Virus record (IMG/VR): IMGVR_UViG_3300042515_001753
Span: 124,001 to 188,000 of that record
Source: a virus
Strand: one strand, 5' to 3'
DNA length: 64,000 nt
The notes beneath the pieces are model-generated. The model searched no databases. It was not told the DNA's origin and worked only from the letters and a program-made list of their open reading frames with translations. Shown here one piece after another: positions 43,980-51,432 of the stretch (positions are counted from its first letter, which is position 1; each line of letters starts with the position of its first letter). Both the position numbers and the translations under genes were made by a program.

Positions 43980-44163
43980 TTGGGGACTCCCAGTCGGACT
44001 TTTCTTCCTTACGGAGAGTCTTAAGTTCTTTGTAAAGTTCCTTGATTTGCTGGTAAGCGTCTTCTGGCGACATTTTATCTGCGATTTCAAGTCCTGCAAT
44101 GAGACCCACTTTATCACCAAACCGAGCGAGTGCCCGTTCAAAAACTGTAAGCGATTCATACAT
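43975..44163 (-). CDS. Hypothetical helical protein, 62 aa
   Basis: MYESLTVFERALARFGDKVG, ADKMSPEDAYQQIKELYKEL. Start at the ATG overlapping the upstream stop by 8 bases. May be fused by frameshift to the zinc ribbon downstream. Confidence 0.6.
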   Translation of the reverse strand: MYESLTVFERALARFGDKVGLIAGLEIADKMSPEDAYQQIKELYKELKTLRKEEKSDWESPN

Positions 44164-44476
44164 CTTCGGTAATTCCACAATGTTCGGCAAGAATATCTAT
44201 ACGGGCATCAACCGCATCTATAGAGTTGGCATTTTCATATAAGCAATTGGTAGTTTCTATATTCTCTTCTTCAAGACGCTTAATGTCTATAAGAGCACCT
44301 TCGTACTTTTGTTCCAGAGTAGTAATGCGTTCTGCAAGTAGTAGAACTTGTTTGGCAAGAGAAGAACAAAGTCCCACAAGACAATATTCATTATCATATT
44401 CATCAAAAACGATAAGTTTGTGCTTGTCAGGCATCTCATAATCTTTGAGAAACCAATCAAATAATCTAAATCTCAT
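44156..44476 (-). CDS. Coiled-coil protein, 106 aa
   Basis: MRFRLFDWFLKDYEMPDKHK, then a heptad-rich middle (AERITTLEQKYEGALIDIKR) and IDILAEHCGITEDV. TAATG overlap upstream. Function unknown. Confidence 0.65.
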   Translation of the reverse strand: MRFRLFDWFLKDYEMPDKHKLIVFDEYDNEYCLVGLCSSLAKQVLLLAERITTLEQKYEGALIDIKRLEEENIETTNCLYENANSIDAVDARIDILAEHCGITEDV

Positions 44477-44640
44477 TACAGCACTCCAATTTCTTTAAGA
44501 TAATTCCTATACCTCATAAATCTACCCACACTTGGTTGATTAGGAACATTCAGTTGATGGCAAATCTCTGCATATGCCAAAAATTCCGCCCAAGGTGTGG
44601 TGTAATCCAGAGTATGATATGGATAATCAGAGTTTTCCAT
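44476..44640 (-). CDS. Hypothetical protein, 54 aa
   Basis: MENSDYPYHTLDYTTPWAEF, LAYAEICHQLNVPNQPSVGR, FMRYRNYLKEIGVL. Helical. Overlaps both neighbours. Confidence 0.55.
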   Translation of the reverse strand: MENSDYPYHTLDYTTPWAEFLAYAEICHQLNVPNQPSVGRFMRYRNYLKEIGVL

Positions 44641-44836
44641 CCACACTTCCCTGATGAGTAATTACTTCCATAAATCCTTCTTGAAGACCTTTCATATAGT
44701 ACCTAGTAGCATTAATACAACCTTCTTCAGTCAGTGATGTAATAAGTCGTTTTTCTTCTTTATTATAGGAGTGATATACATCCCATCTTGCTTTTTCAAT
44801 ATAAAAGCAATCATCAATCAGTTTCTTTTCATCCAT
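44627..44836 (-). CDS. Hypothetical protein, 69 aa
   Basis: MDEKKLIDDCFYIEKARWDV, YHSYNKEEKRLITSLTEEGC, YYMKGLQEGFMEVITHQGS. The MKGLQEGF pattern parallels the GYN-G motif of other small proteins. Start chosen by 8-base overlap. Confidence 0.6.
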   Translation of the reverse strand: MDEKKLIDDCFYIEKARWDVYHSYNKEEKRLITSLTEEGCINATRYYMKGLQEGFMEVITHQGSVDGKL

Positions 44837-45017
44837 TTTTATAGGTGATTGTATAATCTTTTTTCTTAAAGTTGTTGCGGGCAATGTACTTTTGAGCGTG
44901 GTCTTCGGTCTGGAAATAACAGGTCTTGACATCCTTTAGTTCTTTACCATCCTTATGAGTAATTTTAATAGGAAATCCATCTCCGTGAGGAAACTCTTCT
45001 TTAATGGGTTTGATCAT
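44829..45017 (-). CDS. Hypothetical basic protein, 62 aa
   Basis: MIKPIKEEFPHGDGFPIKIT, HKDGKELKDVKTCYFQTEDH, then ARNNFKKKDYTITYKNG. Small alpha/beta, basic. Function unknown. Confidence 0.6.
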   Translation of the reverse strand: MIKPIKEEFPHGDGFPIKITHKDGKELKDVKTCYFQTEDHAQKYIARNNFKKKDYTITYKNG

Positions 45018-45065
45018 ATGTTGGCAAAGTGTTCCAGATACTCAGTCATCATAGCAAGACTTTGA

Positions 45066-45263
45066 CTATTCGTCAAGTTCCTGTGCGAGTTGTAGCATAT
45101 CATTTTTATCCAGAACAATCAAATTGTCTTGAGCAGTATAAAACCTTACAGTTTCTGCGGCAACTTGTAGAATTGCAGAAACCAATTTCTCTTCAGTATC
45201 GGCACCTTGATTGTTCCTACAATCCCATACTGCGTTCATAAATGCTTGTGAGCGTTCAGACAT
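45066..45263 (-). CDS. Hypothetical helical protein, 65 aa
   Basis: MSERSQAFMNAVWDCRNNQG, ADTEEKLVSAILQVAAETVR. The NAVWDCRNNQGADTEEKLV pattern is recurrent in phages. Start by overlap with the upstream stop. Confidence 0.6.
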   Translation of the reverse strand: MSERSQAFMNAVWDCRNNQGADTEEKLVSAILQVAAETVRFYTAQDNLIVLDKNDMLQLAQELDE

Positions 45264-45438
45264 AAGTTTCGTCCTCAAAGGTAAAGTATTCGTAAATTTG
45301 TGCCATTACACACTCTTCAAGATGTGCCATGATTGACCCTTCATTAGGATTTTCTACATGCTTATGAGCACGTTGCCAACCACGACGCACACCCTCCTCG
45401 ATTGCTTGTTCTAGTATCACAAGTGTTTTTACTTTCAT
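45256..45438 (-). CDS. Hypothetical helical protein, 60 aa
   Basis: MKVKTLVILEQAIEEGVRRG, WQRAHKHVENPNEGSIMAHL. ATGA overlap with the phosphoesterase gene. The I-EGV--GW-RAHKH pattern is recurrent in small phage proteins. Confidence 0.6.
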   Translation of the reverse strand: MKVKTLVILEQAIEEGVRRGWQRAHKHVENPNEGSIMAHLEECVMAQIYEYFTFEDETYV

Positions 45439-46235
45439 AGTTCCACCTCAAAGTTAGGATCAAAGTTAATGTTCAGGTCTGCATTATTATATCCGTTGTA
45501 GTAACCACGAGGATTACATACAACTCTACAATTACCAATTTTGTAATCTAGACTCTCGTGAGTATGACCGTGACTCCAGTATTTGATTTGAGGATTATTC
45601 AAAATCAAATCATCGAGGTCACTTACATAAGCACCATTCGCAATTCCAGAACTTCTATATTTTGGATGAACGGATTCATAAGAAGGTCCGTGATGTGTAA
45701 GAACCCAGACCTTTTGGTTCTCAAATATAGGTAGAGTGTCCAGAAGAAACTGTTTAGATTTCTTATGAAACTTGAGAGTATCATCGGGAGTTAGTTTGCG
45801 GTAGTTAGAACCAATACGAATGACCTTATAATCATTCATACATTGGGAAGCTTCCATCATCTCCAGAGCATTCTCATTACGAAAATCAGTCCAAAGTGTG
45901 GAACCTATGAAATTCCAATCTTGGATTTTCACCACACTATTTTCCATCAGGTGAATACCATCAGGTAGATGCTCTGCAAGAACATTCCAAGTTCCTTCGT
46001 AGTTGTATCCATATGCTTCGTGGTTTCCTGCAAGATACAGAACCCAATCAAAGTTATCTACACACCTTTGTAGAAAGTCCTTATAAACTTTCTTAAGAGG
46101 TCCGTCCTTCTTAAAATGACGAGCACATAGAATGTCCCCACCAAGAATTAGGACTTCACCTTCTCCCAGATCAGGAACACCGTGACCGTGCTCGCAACAC
46201 TCTAAATGTAAATCCGAAATCACGCGCACTCTCAT
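45435..46235 (-). CDS. Calcineurin-type metallophosphoesterase
   Basis: 266 aa. All metal motifs in order: VISDLHLE (residues 5-12), ILGGDIL, LAGNHEAYGY, TLWTDF, VLTHHGPS and WSHGHTHESLDY. These bind two metal ions and cut phosphoesters; members act on nucleotides, RNA or proteins. It sits in an operon with two small genes and starts by ATGA overlap. Substrate unknown. Confidence 0.85.
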   Translation of the reverse strand: MRVRVISDLHLECCEHGHGVPDLGEGEVLILGGDILCARHFKKDGPLKKVYKDFLQRCVDNFDWVLYLAGNHEAYGYNYEGTWNVLAEHLPDGIHLMENSVVKIQDWNFIGSTLWTDFRNENALEMMEASQCMNDYKVIRIGSNYRKLTPDDTLKFHKKSKQFLLDTLPIFENQKVWVLTHHGPSYESVHPKYRSSGIANGAYVSDLDDLILNNPQIKYWSHGHTHESLDYKIGNCRVVCNPRGYYNGYNNADLNINFDPNFEVEL

Positions 46236-46450
46236 AATACCTCCCAGTGTGCGTCAGCTTTGTCACCAAAACGATTTACACCCTCACGAGTTGATACCCA
46301 AAAAAAGTATTTGCGATTTGCTGATGCGAGAAACAACTCACCACCAGTATCCTGTTCTACAACACACAGAGGATTACCCTCCATCGTGTTAGCAAGACGG
46401 TTCTTTGCCTTACTGGATTTGGGTTTGACTGTGACTAATCGGCGGTTCAT
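46232..46450 (-). CDS. Hypothetical basic protein, 72 aa
   Basis: MNRRLVTVKPKSSKAKNRLA, NTMEGNPLCVVEQDTGGELF, LASANRKYFFWVSTREGVNR. Basic start and beta-rich body. First gene after the cassette at 46472. Confidence 0.6.
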   Translation of the reverse strand: MNRRLVTVKPKSSKAKNRLANTMEGNPLCVVEQDTGGELFLASANRKYFFWVSTREGVNRFGDKADAHWEVL

Positions 46451-46471
46451 CGGTCTGTTTTAGATATACTC

Positions 46472-46531
46472 ATTATAGGGGTAGTTTCACCCATTTTGGG
46501 GGTGGTTGTGCCAGTTCTTCAATTGGATTAG
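46472..46531 (-). promoter_or_regulatory. Palindrome/TATAAT cassette
   Basis: TATAAT at 46477-46472; element TGTGCCAGTTCTTCAATTGG from 46508, which covers the end of the 65-aa gene. GC-rich spacer without a clear hairpin. Confidence 0.65.
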
Positions 46532-46729
46532 TCATTCCGATTTTAGCATAGAAAAATACATCTTATAGTATTTTTTCTTGAGTTGAGTTATGATCTCAAA
46601 GTCTTCTTCATCAATACAATCAAGTAAGTATGAAACTCCCTCAAGCTCACTCAATAATCTTGCTATTGTTGTTGAGTTCAGTTGCTTTACATTCCATTTC
46701 TGCCTGAAGTTCTCTTGCGAGTTTTTCAT
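46532..46729 (-). CDS. Hypothetical helical protein, up to 65 aa
   Basis: Core TIARLLSELEGVSYLLDCID, EEDFEIITQLKKKYYKMYFS. The only ATG gives an 83-base overlap with the upstream membrane gene, so a later alternative start (TTG near LLSELEG) is possible. Start uncertain. Confidence 0.5.
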   Translation of the reverse strand: MKNSQENFRQKWNVKQLNSTTIARLLSELEGVSYLLDCIDEEDFEIITQLKKKYYKMYFSMLKSE

Positions 46730-46919
46730 ACTTCCATTTCATCATCAGGTTTGTAATAGGATTTTTTGGATGAAGTCTTATCATCCATAACATTCTTTCG
46801 GTATTGATTTTTATAATTTTGAAAATAAGAGTCAAATATACTGCTATATTTTCATCTACCCATATAAGGTATGCAAGTATTCCAAATATTACCACACAGG
46901 CAGATTGAAATGGAGTCAT
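46647..46919 (-). CDS. Single-span membrane protein, 90 aa
   Basis: MTPFQSACVVIFGILAYLIW is a transmembrane helix, then VDENIAVYLTLIFKIIKINT and a charged tail (KWKYEKLARELQAEMECKAT). A type I recognise from T4-like cyanophages. Function unknown. Confidence 0.65.
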   Translation of the reverse strand: MTPFQSACVVIFGILAYLIWVDENIAVYLTLIFKIIKINTERMLWMIRLHPKNPITNLMMKWKYEKLARELQAEMECKATELNNNSKIIE

Positions 46920-46920
46920 T

Positions 46921-47487
46921 TTAGTCCCAAAAAATTTCTAGTGATTTGAGAGCACGAAAGAATTGCCCTGCATAATATGTATCAGGATTAGACATCTGCT
47001 GTAATTCTTTGATGTATGCAATGATACCTTCTGTGGCAGGATTTATCTCAAAATACTCATAAAACCGAAAGACATCAAACTTCTCATTATATTGGAACAT
47101 CGTATTCCAGTTTTCTTGATATCCTTTGGTATAAACATCTTCTCTTTCAATATTATTGAGATTTATGAATTCAAGAGGAATCAGTTTTGAATCATCTTCA
47201 CTTCCTTCTGGTTCATCATACTTCATTTCATCAAATAAATCCTTCCCTGTCCTTTTGTTAATCATACGAAGACCATCAGAATACTTTTGATGAAGGTCTA
47301 AATCCTGAACAATCTCAGACTTTTTCCATTCTTTAGACTCATTCAGAAATCTCTGCTTTGTGCTGTAGTATTCATCATCAGTATCAGATGCACGAAAAAC
47401 AAGGTTGATACGATAGCAACCTTGTTCGTGATATGATTTCCACTTTCTTTGAGAAAAGTGAAGTATTTCAAATGAGGATTGAGTCAT
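46921..47487 (-). CDS. Hypothetical acidic protein, 188 aa
   Basis: MTQSSFEILHFSQRKWKSYH opening; acidic middle (DEPEGSEDDSKLIPLEFINL) and YYAGQFFRALKSLEIFWD at the end. Alpha/beta. No motif recognised. Confidence 0.65.
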   Translation of the reverse strand: MTQSSFEILHFSQRKWKSYHEQGCYRINLVFRASDTDDEYYSTKQRFLNESKEWKKSEIVQDLDLHQKYSDGLRMINKRTGKDLFDEMKYDEPEGSEDDSKLIPLEFINLNNIEREDVYTKGYQENWNTMFQYNEKFDVFRFYEYFEINPATEGIIAYIKELQQMSNPDTYYAGQFFRALKSLEIFWD

Positions 47488-47512
47488 TATTCCATTTTAT
47501 AAGCGAGTATAT

Positions 47513-47719
47513 TTAGAACCCGACTGCCTTAGATTTCTTTTTAGGTTTATCAAGGGCATTTACATAATCCAAATAATCGGGGATTTGATTGTGAACGAAC
47601 CAATACCCCTGAACGCCCTCCCAATCGTCAAAAAATACGGTTTTGCCACTTTTCAGGACAAGTTCGTAGTTATGACGGTCATATGGGACATCAGAGGTTT
47701 GTTGAAATACTTCCATCAC
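47513..47719 (-). CDS. Hypothetical protein, 68 aa
   Basis: MMEVFQQTSDVPYDRHNYEL, VLKSGKTVFFDDWEGVQGYW, FVHNQIPDYLDYVNALDKPK. A well-known cyanophage type (YELVL-SGK-VFFDDWE-VQ-YWF) of unknown role. ATGA overlap upstream. Confidence 0.7.
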   Translation of the reverse strand: MMEVFQQTSDVPYDRHNYELVLKSGKTVFFDDWEGVQGYWFVHNQIPDYLDYVNALDKPKKKSKAVGF

Positions 47720-47916
47720 TGAACTCCATCAAACTGACGAACGAACCGAAGACACTGTTTAAATTTTTGGAATTCAGCATCCGAAAAATTATCAGAAGCA
47801 TAAGGAATGCCCACAATTGCGGCACAAACCCGATTCACATTCACAGTAATCATCATCTCATTTGCCGATGCCGGTTGAATGAACAGAAGAGGCAGAAGAA
47901 AGACAATCTTTTTCAT
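47716..47916 (-). CDS. Small secreted-type protein, 66 aa
   Basis: MKKIVFLLPLLFIQPASANE: signal peptide with cleavage likely after A-S-A. Mature part VNVNRVCAAIVGIPYASDNF ... KQCLRFVRQFD has two cysteines. Probably periplasmic. Confidence 0.6.
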   Translation of the reverse strand: MKKIVFLLPLLFIQPASANEMMITVNVNRVCAAIVGIPYASDNFSDAEFQKFKQCLRFVRQFDGVQ

Positions 47917-48167
47917 AGATAGTTCTCAAGACTGGATGATGAACTCCGCTTTCGTGGAGTCTGTTTGACTTTTTTCTGAATGTAATCCTTGGCAGTTGTG
48001 AGATTGTTTGAGGTATGAACCTGTTCACCATTACAGATAATGACGAACTTATTACCCCAAGGAACTGCTGCCCATTTTCCGTCTTTAGTTACATAACCGG
48101 CAGGGTCTGAAGGTTTATTATTCAGAATATCATAATTAGGAGTATTTGGTATTTTAGGGGTCAGCAT
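47913..48167 (-). CDS. Hypothetical protein, 84 aa
   Basis: MLTPKIPNTPNYDILNNKPS, GYVTKDGKWAAVPWGNKFVI, then a basic serine-rich end (TPRKRSSSSSLENYL). Overlaps both neighbours. Confidence 0.6.
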   Translation of the reverse strand: MLTPKIPNTPNYDILNNKPSDPAGYVTKDGKWAAVPWGNKFVIICNGEQVHTSNNLTTAKDYIQKKVKQTPRKRSSSSSLENYL

Positions 48168-48295
48168 GTGACATTCACAACTCTGGCGTTTGGATTTCGT
48201 GCCTCAATAACTCTTTTTGCCTCAGCAGGATTGTTAGCATATACTTCTTCTGTTTGGCGTTGATTACCGGCAATAAAAATCACCCGATACTTCAT
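48161..48295 (-). CDS. Hypothetical protein, 44 aa
   Basis: MKYRVIFIAGNQRQTEEVYA, NNPAEAKRVIEARNPNARVV: beta-alpha-beta, a short common phage type. First gene after the cassette at 48324. Confidence 0.55.
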   Translation of the reverse strand: MKYRVIFIAGNQRQTEEVYANNPAEAKRVIEARNPNARVVNVTC

Positions 48296-48323
48296 TTGAG
48301 TTTCCTCTTTTGGTTACTTGTGT

Positions 48324-48381
48324 ATTATAGCAGGAAAGGGGTCCGTTGAGAACCCCCTGTGCCAGTTTGAAAAGTGTCTTA
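48324..48381 (-). promoter_or_regulatory. Palindrome/hairpin/TATAAT cassette
   Basis: TATAAT at 48329-48324; hairpin GGGGT...ACCCC followed by TTT; element TGTGCCAGTTTGAAAAGTGT from 48358. Leader and hairpin almost identical to the cassette at 48944. Confidence 0.75.
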
Positions 48382-48385
48382 AGGT

Positions 48386-48922
48386 TTAAGGAATAAGATC
48401 AGAATTACCTCCATCAATCCAAAGATTATCATCTACTTGAATATAACCAATTTCATTTACATTTTCATAATGTTCTTGGAGACGGGCAACCTTATTTTTC
48501 AATCCAATACTTTCGATAACATATCCTTCAAGTGTTTGAGTCGTAACATCCGGATCATCACTAAGTTCTTCCAAATGATGACGTTCGTTATTATCTACAA
48601 GAGGTGCAAGAGTTTCCCAAGTGTTACCAAAACCATTTGCAAGACAAGGATTACAGTTCAACTTATACATTAAATTAGATACCATCACCATAATATTTTT
48701 AGCATTTGGATTATCAAGTGTATATTCAAATGCTTCAGAAAATCCAAGTCCAGATTGACCCGTTCGAATTACATCAATTTGATTACCATCATCATCATAG
48801 TTATCACTATAATCAATTGATTGCTCACAAAGTTCTGGTTCGTTGCGAAGTAATTCCCAACAAAACTCAAGAATATTGCAAAGTGTATCATATTCAGTTG
48901 GAGACAAAATTGGTTTAGTCAT
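48386..48922 (-). CDS. Hypothetical acidic protein, 178 aa
   Basis: MTKPILSPTEYDTLCNILEF, an acidic stretch (SIDYSDNYDDDGNQIDVIRT), NLMYKLNCNPCLANGFGNTW and YIQVDDNLWIDGGNSDLIP. Stands alone between two cassettes. No motif recognised. Confidence 0.65.
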   Translation of the reverse strand: MTKPILSPTEYDTLCNILEFCWELLRNEPELCEQSIDYSDNYDDDGNQIDVIRTGQSGLGFSEAFEYTLDNPNAKNIMVMVSNLMYKLNCNPCLANGFGNTWETLAPLVDNNERHHLEELSDDPDVTTQTLEGYVIESIGLKNKVARLQEHYENVNEIGYIQVDDNLWIDGGNSDLIP

Positions 48923-48943
48923 AATGTTTTGAAGTGCCTGGAT

Positions 48944-49001
48944 ATTATAGCAGGAAAGGGGTCCCTTGAGAACCCCCTGTGCCAGTTTTTAATCTGGACA
49001 C
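48944..49001 (-). promoter_or_regulatory. Palindrome/hairpin/TATAAT cassette
   Basis: TATAAT at 48949-48944; hairpin GGGGT...ACCCC then TTT; element TGTGCCAGTTTTTAATCTGG from 48978, over the last codons of the oxygenase gene. Confidence 0.7.
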
Positions 49002-49474
49002 CCAGCACCATATTTTATGGCAACTGAAAAACGGTGTCTATCATAAAAAGATGTTGCTTTATGAAGTAAACTTGCATTAAAAGCAACTAGACGATTTGGA
49101 ATAGGCAGAATTCCATAAAGTCTTTCATCAATAAAAAATTGAGTTTCTCCACCATCATCCAAATCCCAAGTTTCATTTGGATAATATAAAAATGTAACTT
49201 CTTCACTACTTCCATCAGTATGAAAATAAGGATTTTCTGATGGAGCAAAACAATTTATGTACATCCTGTACAATTTGAGATTTGTAACAAACTCTTTAGT
49301 TTTAGTTTTAAATAAATTATAAATTGGTTCGGTTTCTGAAATGTTATGAACCATTCCAGTAGGCGGATGATTTTCATCATCTGCTTCACCATAGGTATAC
49401 ACAGAAGATTTACAATATTCCAAAACAAAATCAAATTGTTCTTGTGATAGAAAATTATCGGTCACTTCAATCAT
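48989..49474 (-). CDS. 2-oxoglutarate/Fe(II) oxygenase, prolyl-hydroxylase type
   Basis: 161 aa from MIEVTDNFLSQEQFDFVLEY; AGGAG lies 5 bases before this ATG. Iron ligands: YFHTDGSS (HxD) and LLHKATSF, with RHRFSVAIK supplying the 2-oxoglutarate arginine. Family members hydroxylate protein or small-molecule targets in the cytoplasm. Close paralogue of the next gene upstream; both share YYPNETWDLDDGGET. Confidence 0.8.
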   Translation of the reverse strand: MIEVTDNFLSQEQFDFVLEYCKSSVYTYGEADDENHPPTGMVHNISETEPIYNLFKTKTKEFVTNLKLYRMYINCFAPSENPYFHTDGSSEEVTFLYYPNETWDLDDGGETQFFIDERLYGILPIPNRLVAFNASLLHKATSFYDRHRFSVAIKYGAGCPD

Positions 49475-50061
49475 ATACACTCCTCATAATGAATACCGTA
49501 CTTTATGGCAATTGAAAAGCGATGCCGATTACGAAAAGGTGTTGCCGTATGTTCTAAATTAGCATCAAATGAAATTAAACGATTTGGAATGGGTGGAATT
49601 CCATAAAATCCCCCATCAATAAAAAACTTGGTTTCTCCACCATCATCTAAGTCCCAAGTTTCATTTGGATAATATAGAAATGTAGTTCCAACCTCTCCAT
49701 CAGTATGAAAATAAGACTTTTCTAATGCGGCAAAACAATTGATGTAAATTCTTGTAATATCTTTTGTTTTATACTGTGTAAATTGAGTTTCTATTGAACT
49801 TGAAAATAGATCAAACAATTTTTTTTGATTAACAATTTTTGAAGGGTCTCCTCCAATTAAATGTGATTCATCTGATAATGGATTATCCTCAGTGTGATGA
49901 TAAACTTCGTGAACTAATCCAGTACAGTATTTAAAATTAGTTGGAGAATTAGAATCTGAACCGCCACCTTCTCCATAAAAATAAGATGCTTTGATACAAT
50001 AGTCAAGAATAAAAAGATGTTCTTCTTCAGTAAAAAAATTATCATAAACATCAATACTCAT
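49471..50061 (-). CDS. 2-oxoglutarate/Fe(II) oxygenase, prolyl-hydroxylase type
   Basis: 196 aa. Ligands YFHTDGEVG (HxD) and LEHTATPF, arginine in RNRHRFSIAIK. Paralogue of the 161-aa protein with a 30-residue insert near residues 40-75. ATGA overlaps at both ends. A tandem duplication in an oxygenase operon. Confidence 0.8.
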   Translation of the reverse strand: MSIDVYDNFFTEEEHLFILDYCIKASYFYGEGGGSDSNSPTNFKYCTGLVHEVYHHTEDNPLSDESHLIGGDPSKIVNQKKLFDLFSSSIETQFTQYKTKDITRIYINCFAALEKSYFHTDGEVGTTFLYYPNETWDLDDGGETKFFIDGGFYGIPPIPNRLISFDANLEHTATPFRNRHRFSIAIKYGIHYEECI

Positions 50062-50714
50062 ATTGATTCATCTCCGTACTGCAAAACCTTAATATTCATA
50101 GCAATTGTTATACGAGGATAATCTTCAGTATAAGCACAAGGTTCTACCGAATGTCTAAGATACGATGGAAACATTATAAAATCTCCCTCTTGAATTTTTG
50201 GTTTATATTTACTATCATATTGATTTCTATTAAACTCTAGTGAAAAACATCTTAATTGCTCTAAAGGGTCTCTAAAAATAGGAGGTTTATGTCTAGTTTT
50301 ATCAAATGAAAGAAAATGAATGCAAGAGAAGTGAGTGCTTCTAAAAATATTTCCCAGATGATCATGGTCTTCCTGATATTCTCCATTAGTATAGCAATTG
50401 TACCATATCTCATCAATCATAATTTGATATGTTGAGTCAAAAAAACTGTCAAGACATTTGGCATATTTTTTTTCTAAAATTGATTGATATGTATTGTCTT
50501 CTCCAAAAAATATTTCTTCTCCTGGTTTTTCCCCAGAAAAAGATGTTTTAAGTTTATTAGTAAACCATCCTTCGGGAATTGAAAGTTCCTCAGAATCCTT
50601 AAGAATCTTTGGTACTAACATTTCTTTTATTTCATCATTATTTTCAATTTTACTGTGAAAAAATGATACTGGAAAAATAGGAATCCTACTTTGGTTATCA
50701 AAATCTTTACCCAT
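50058..50714 (-). CDS. 2-oxoglutarate/Fe(II) oxygenase-like, 218 aa
   Basis: YQEDHDHLGNIFRSTHFSCI gives H-x-H/D type ligands and EGDFIMFPSYLRHSVEPCAY the second histidine, with YPRITIAMNI for the arginine strand. This is the large cyanophage family of hypothetical 2OG oxygenases. Substrate unknown. Confidence 0.7.
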   Translation of the reverse strand: MGKDFDNQSRIPIFPVSFFHSKIENNDEIKEMLVPKILKDSEELSIPEGWFTNKLKTSFSGEKPGEEIFFGEDNTYQSILEKKYAKCLDSFFDSTYQIMIDEIWYNCYTNGEYQEDHDHLGNIFRSTHFSCIHFLSFDKTRHKPPIFRDPLEQLRCFSLEFNRNQYDSKYKPKIQEGDFIMFPSYLRHSVEPCAYTEDYPRITIAMNIKVLQYGDESI

Positions 50715-51399
50715 CTATATCATCCTCAATTTTTACTACAATATTTCCAGAAATACTTATCCTATAGTCGTCAGAAGTATAAAATGGATAAACACTATGA
50801 TTTAACCAGGATGGAAACATTACCATAGTTCCCTCCCAAGTTTTATCTATAAACAAAGGCAAAGTCTCCATATTTCCATTTGGGGAAATAAAATGAAATT
50901 CAAATAAAGAATTTAAGGATTCATTTGAATTCCTACAATTTTTATGATCTAATTCATTAGTTAAATCATAAGGAATACGCATCCAAATTACAAATGAATA
51001 ATCTCCTGCGTGAGAATGTCGTGGATTAAACTCATATTTTTTTTGCAAGTTAATCCAAAGACTTTCAAGTTCATAATTAATTTCTCTCTCAAAAAAGTTA
51101 TTATCGTGGTCAAATTTTTTAACGGGATTTAGTTGCTCGTCTTCTACTACCCGAAAATAACTTTTAGCAACATCAATAGAAAAATTCTCAATTAAATGTG
51201 AGGATTCAGTAGAAAGTTTATATTCTTCTTCAATATTTCCTGCCAAATAATGATTCCATTTTATAAGATTAGATTTATTCTCTAAAATAAAATCAATATC
51301 TTCATTTATTTTTTCAAGAATATCTTCTGGAAGTTTTGTTCTAACATAATATAAAGATGTAATTGGTTCGGCATATATTTTAAGTTGTTCTTCATCCAT
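50707..51399 (-). CDS. 2-oxoglutarate/Fe(II) oxygenase-like, 230 aa
   Basis: PRHSHAGDYSFVIWMRIPYD has the first histidine, GTMVMFPSWLNHSVYPFYTS the second, and DYRISISGNIVVK the arginine strand. Same architecture as the previous gene at lower identity. First gene of the four-oxygenase operon; overlap of 8 bases. Confidence 0.7.
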   Translation of the reverse strand: MDEEQLKIYAEPITSLYYVRTKLPEDILEKINEDIDFILENKSNLIKWNHYLAGNIEEEYKLSTESSHLIENFSIDVAKSYFRVVEDEQLNPVKKFDHDNNFFEREINYELESLWINLQKKYEFNPRHSHAGDYSFVIWMRIPYDLTNELDHKNCRNSNESLNSLFEFHFISPNGNMETLPLFIDKTWEGTMVMFPSWLNHSVYPFYTSDDYRISISGNIVVKIEDDIDG

Positions 51400-51432
51400 A
51401 ATTAATTTGTTCTATAAGTTAATTATATCACA

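Noticed and set aside
45018-45060. Twelve-codon frame MMTEYLEHFANI
   Set aside because: Too short and without support beyond overlapping ends; may be a remnant of a longer gene.
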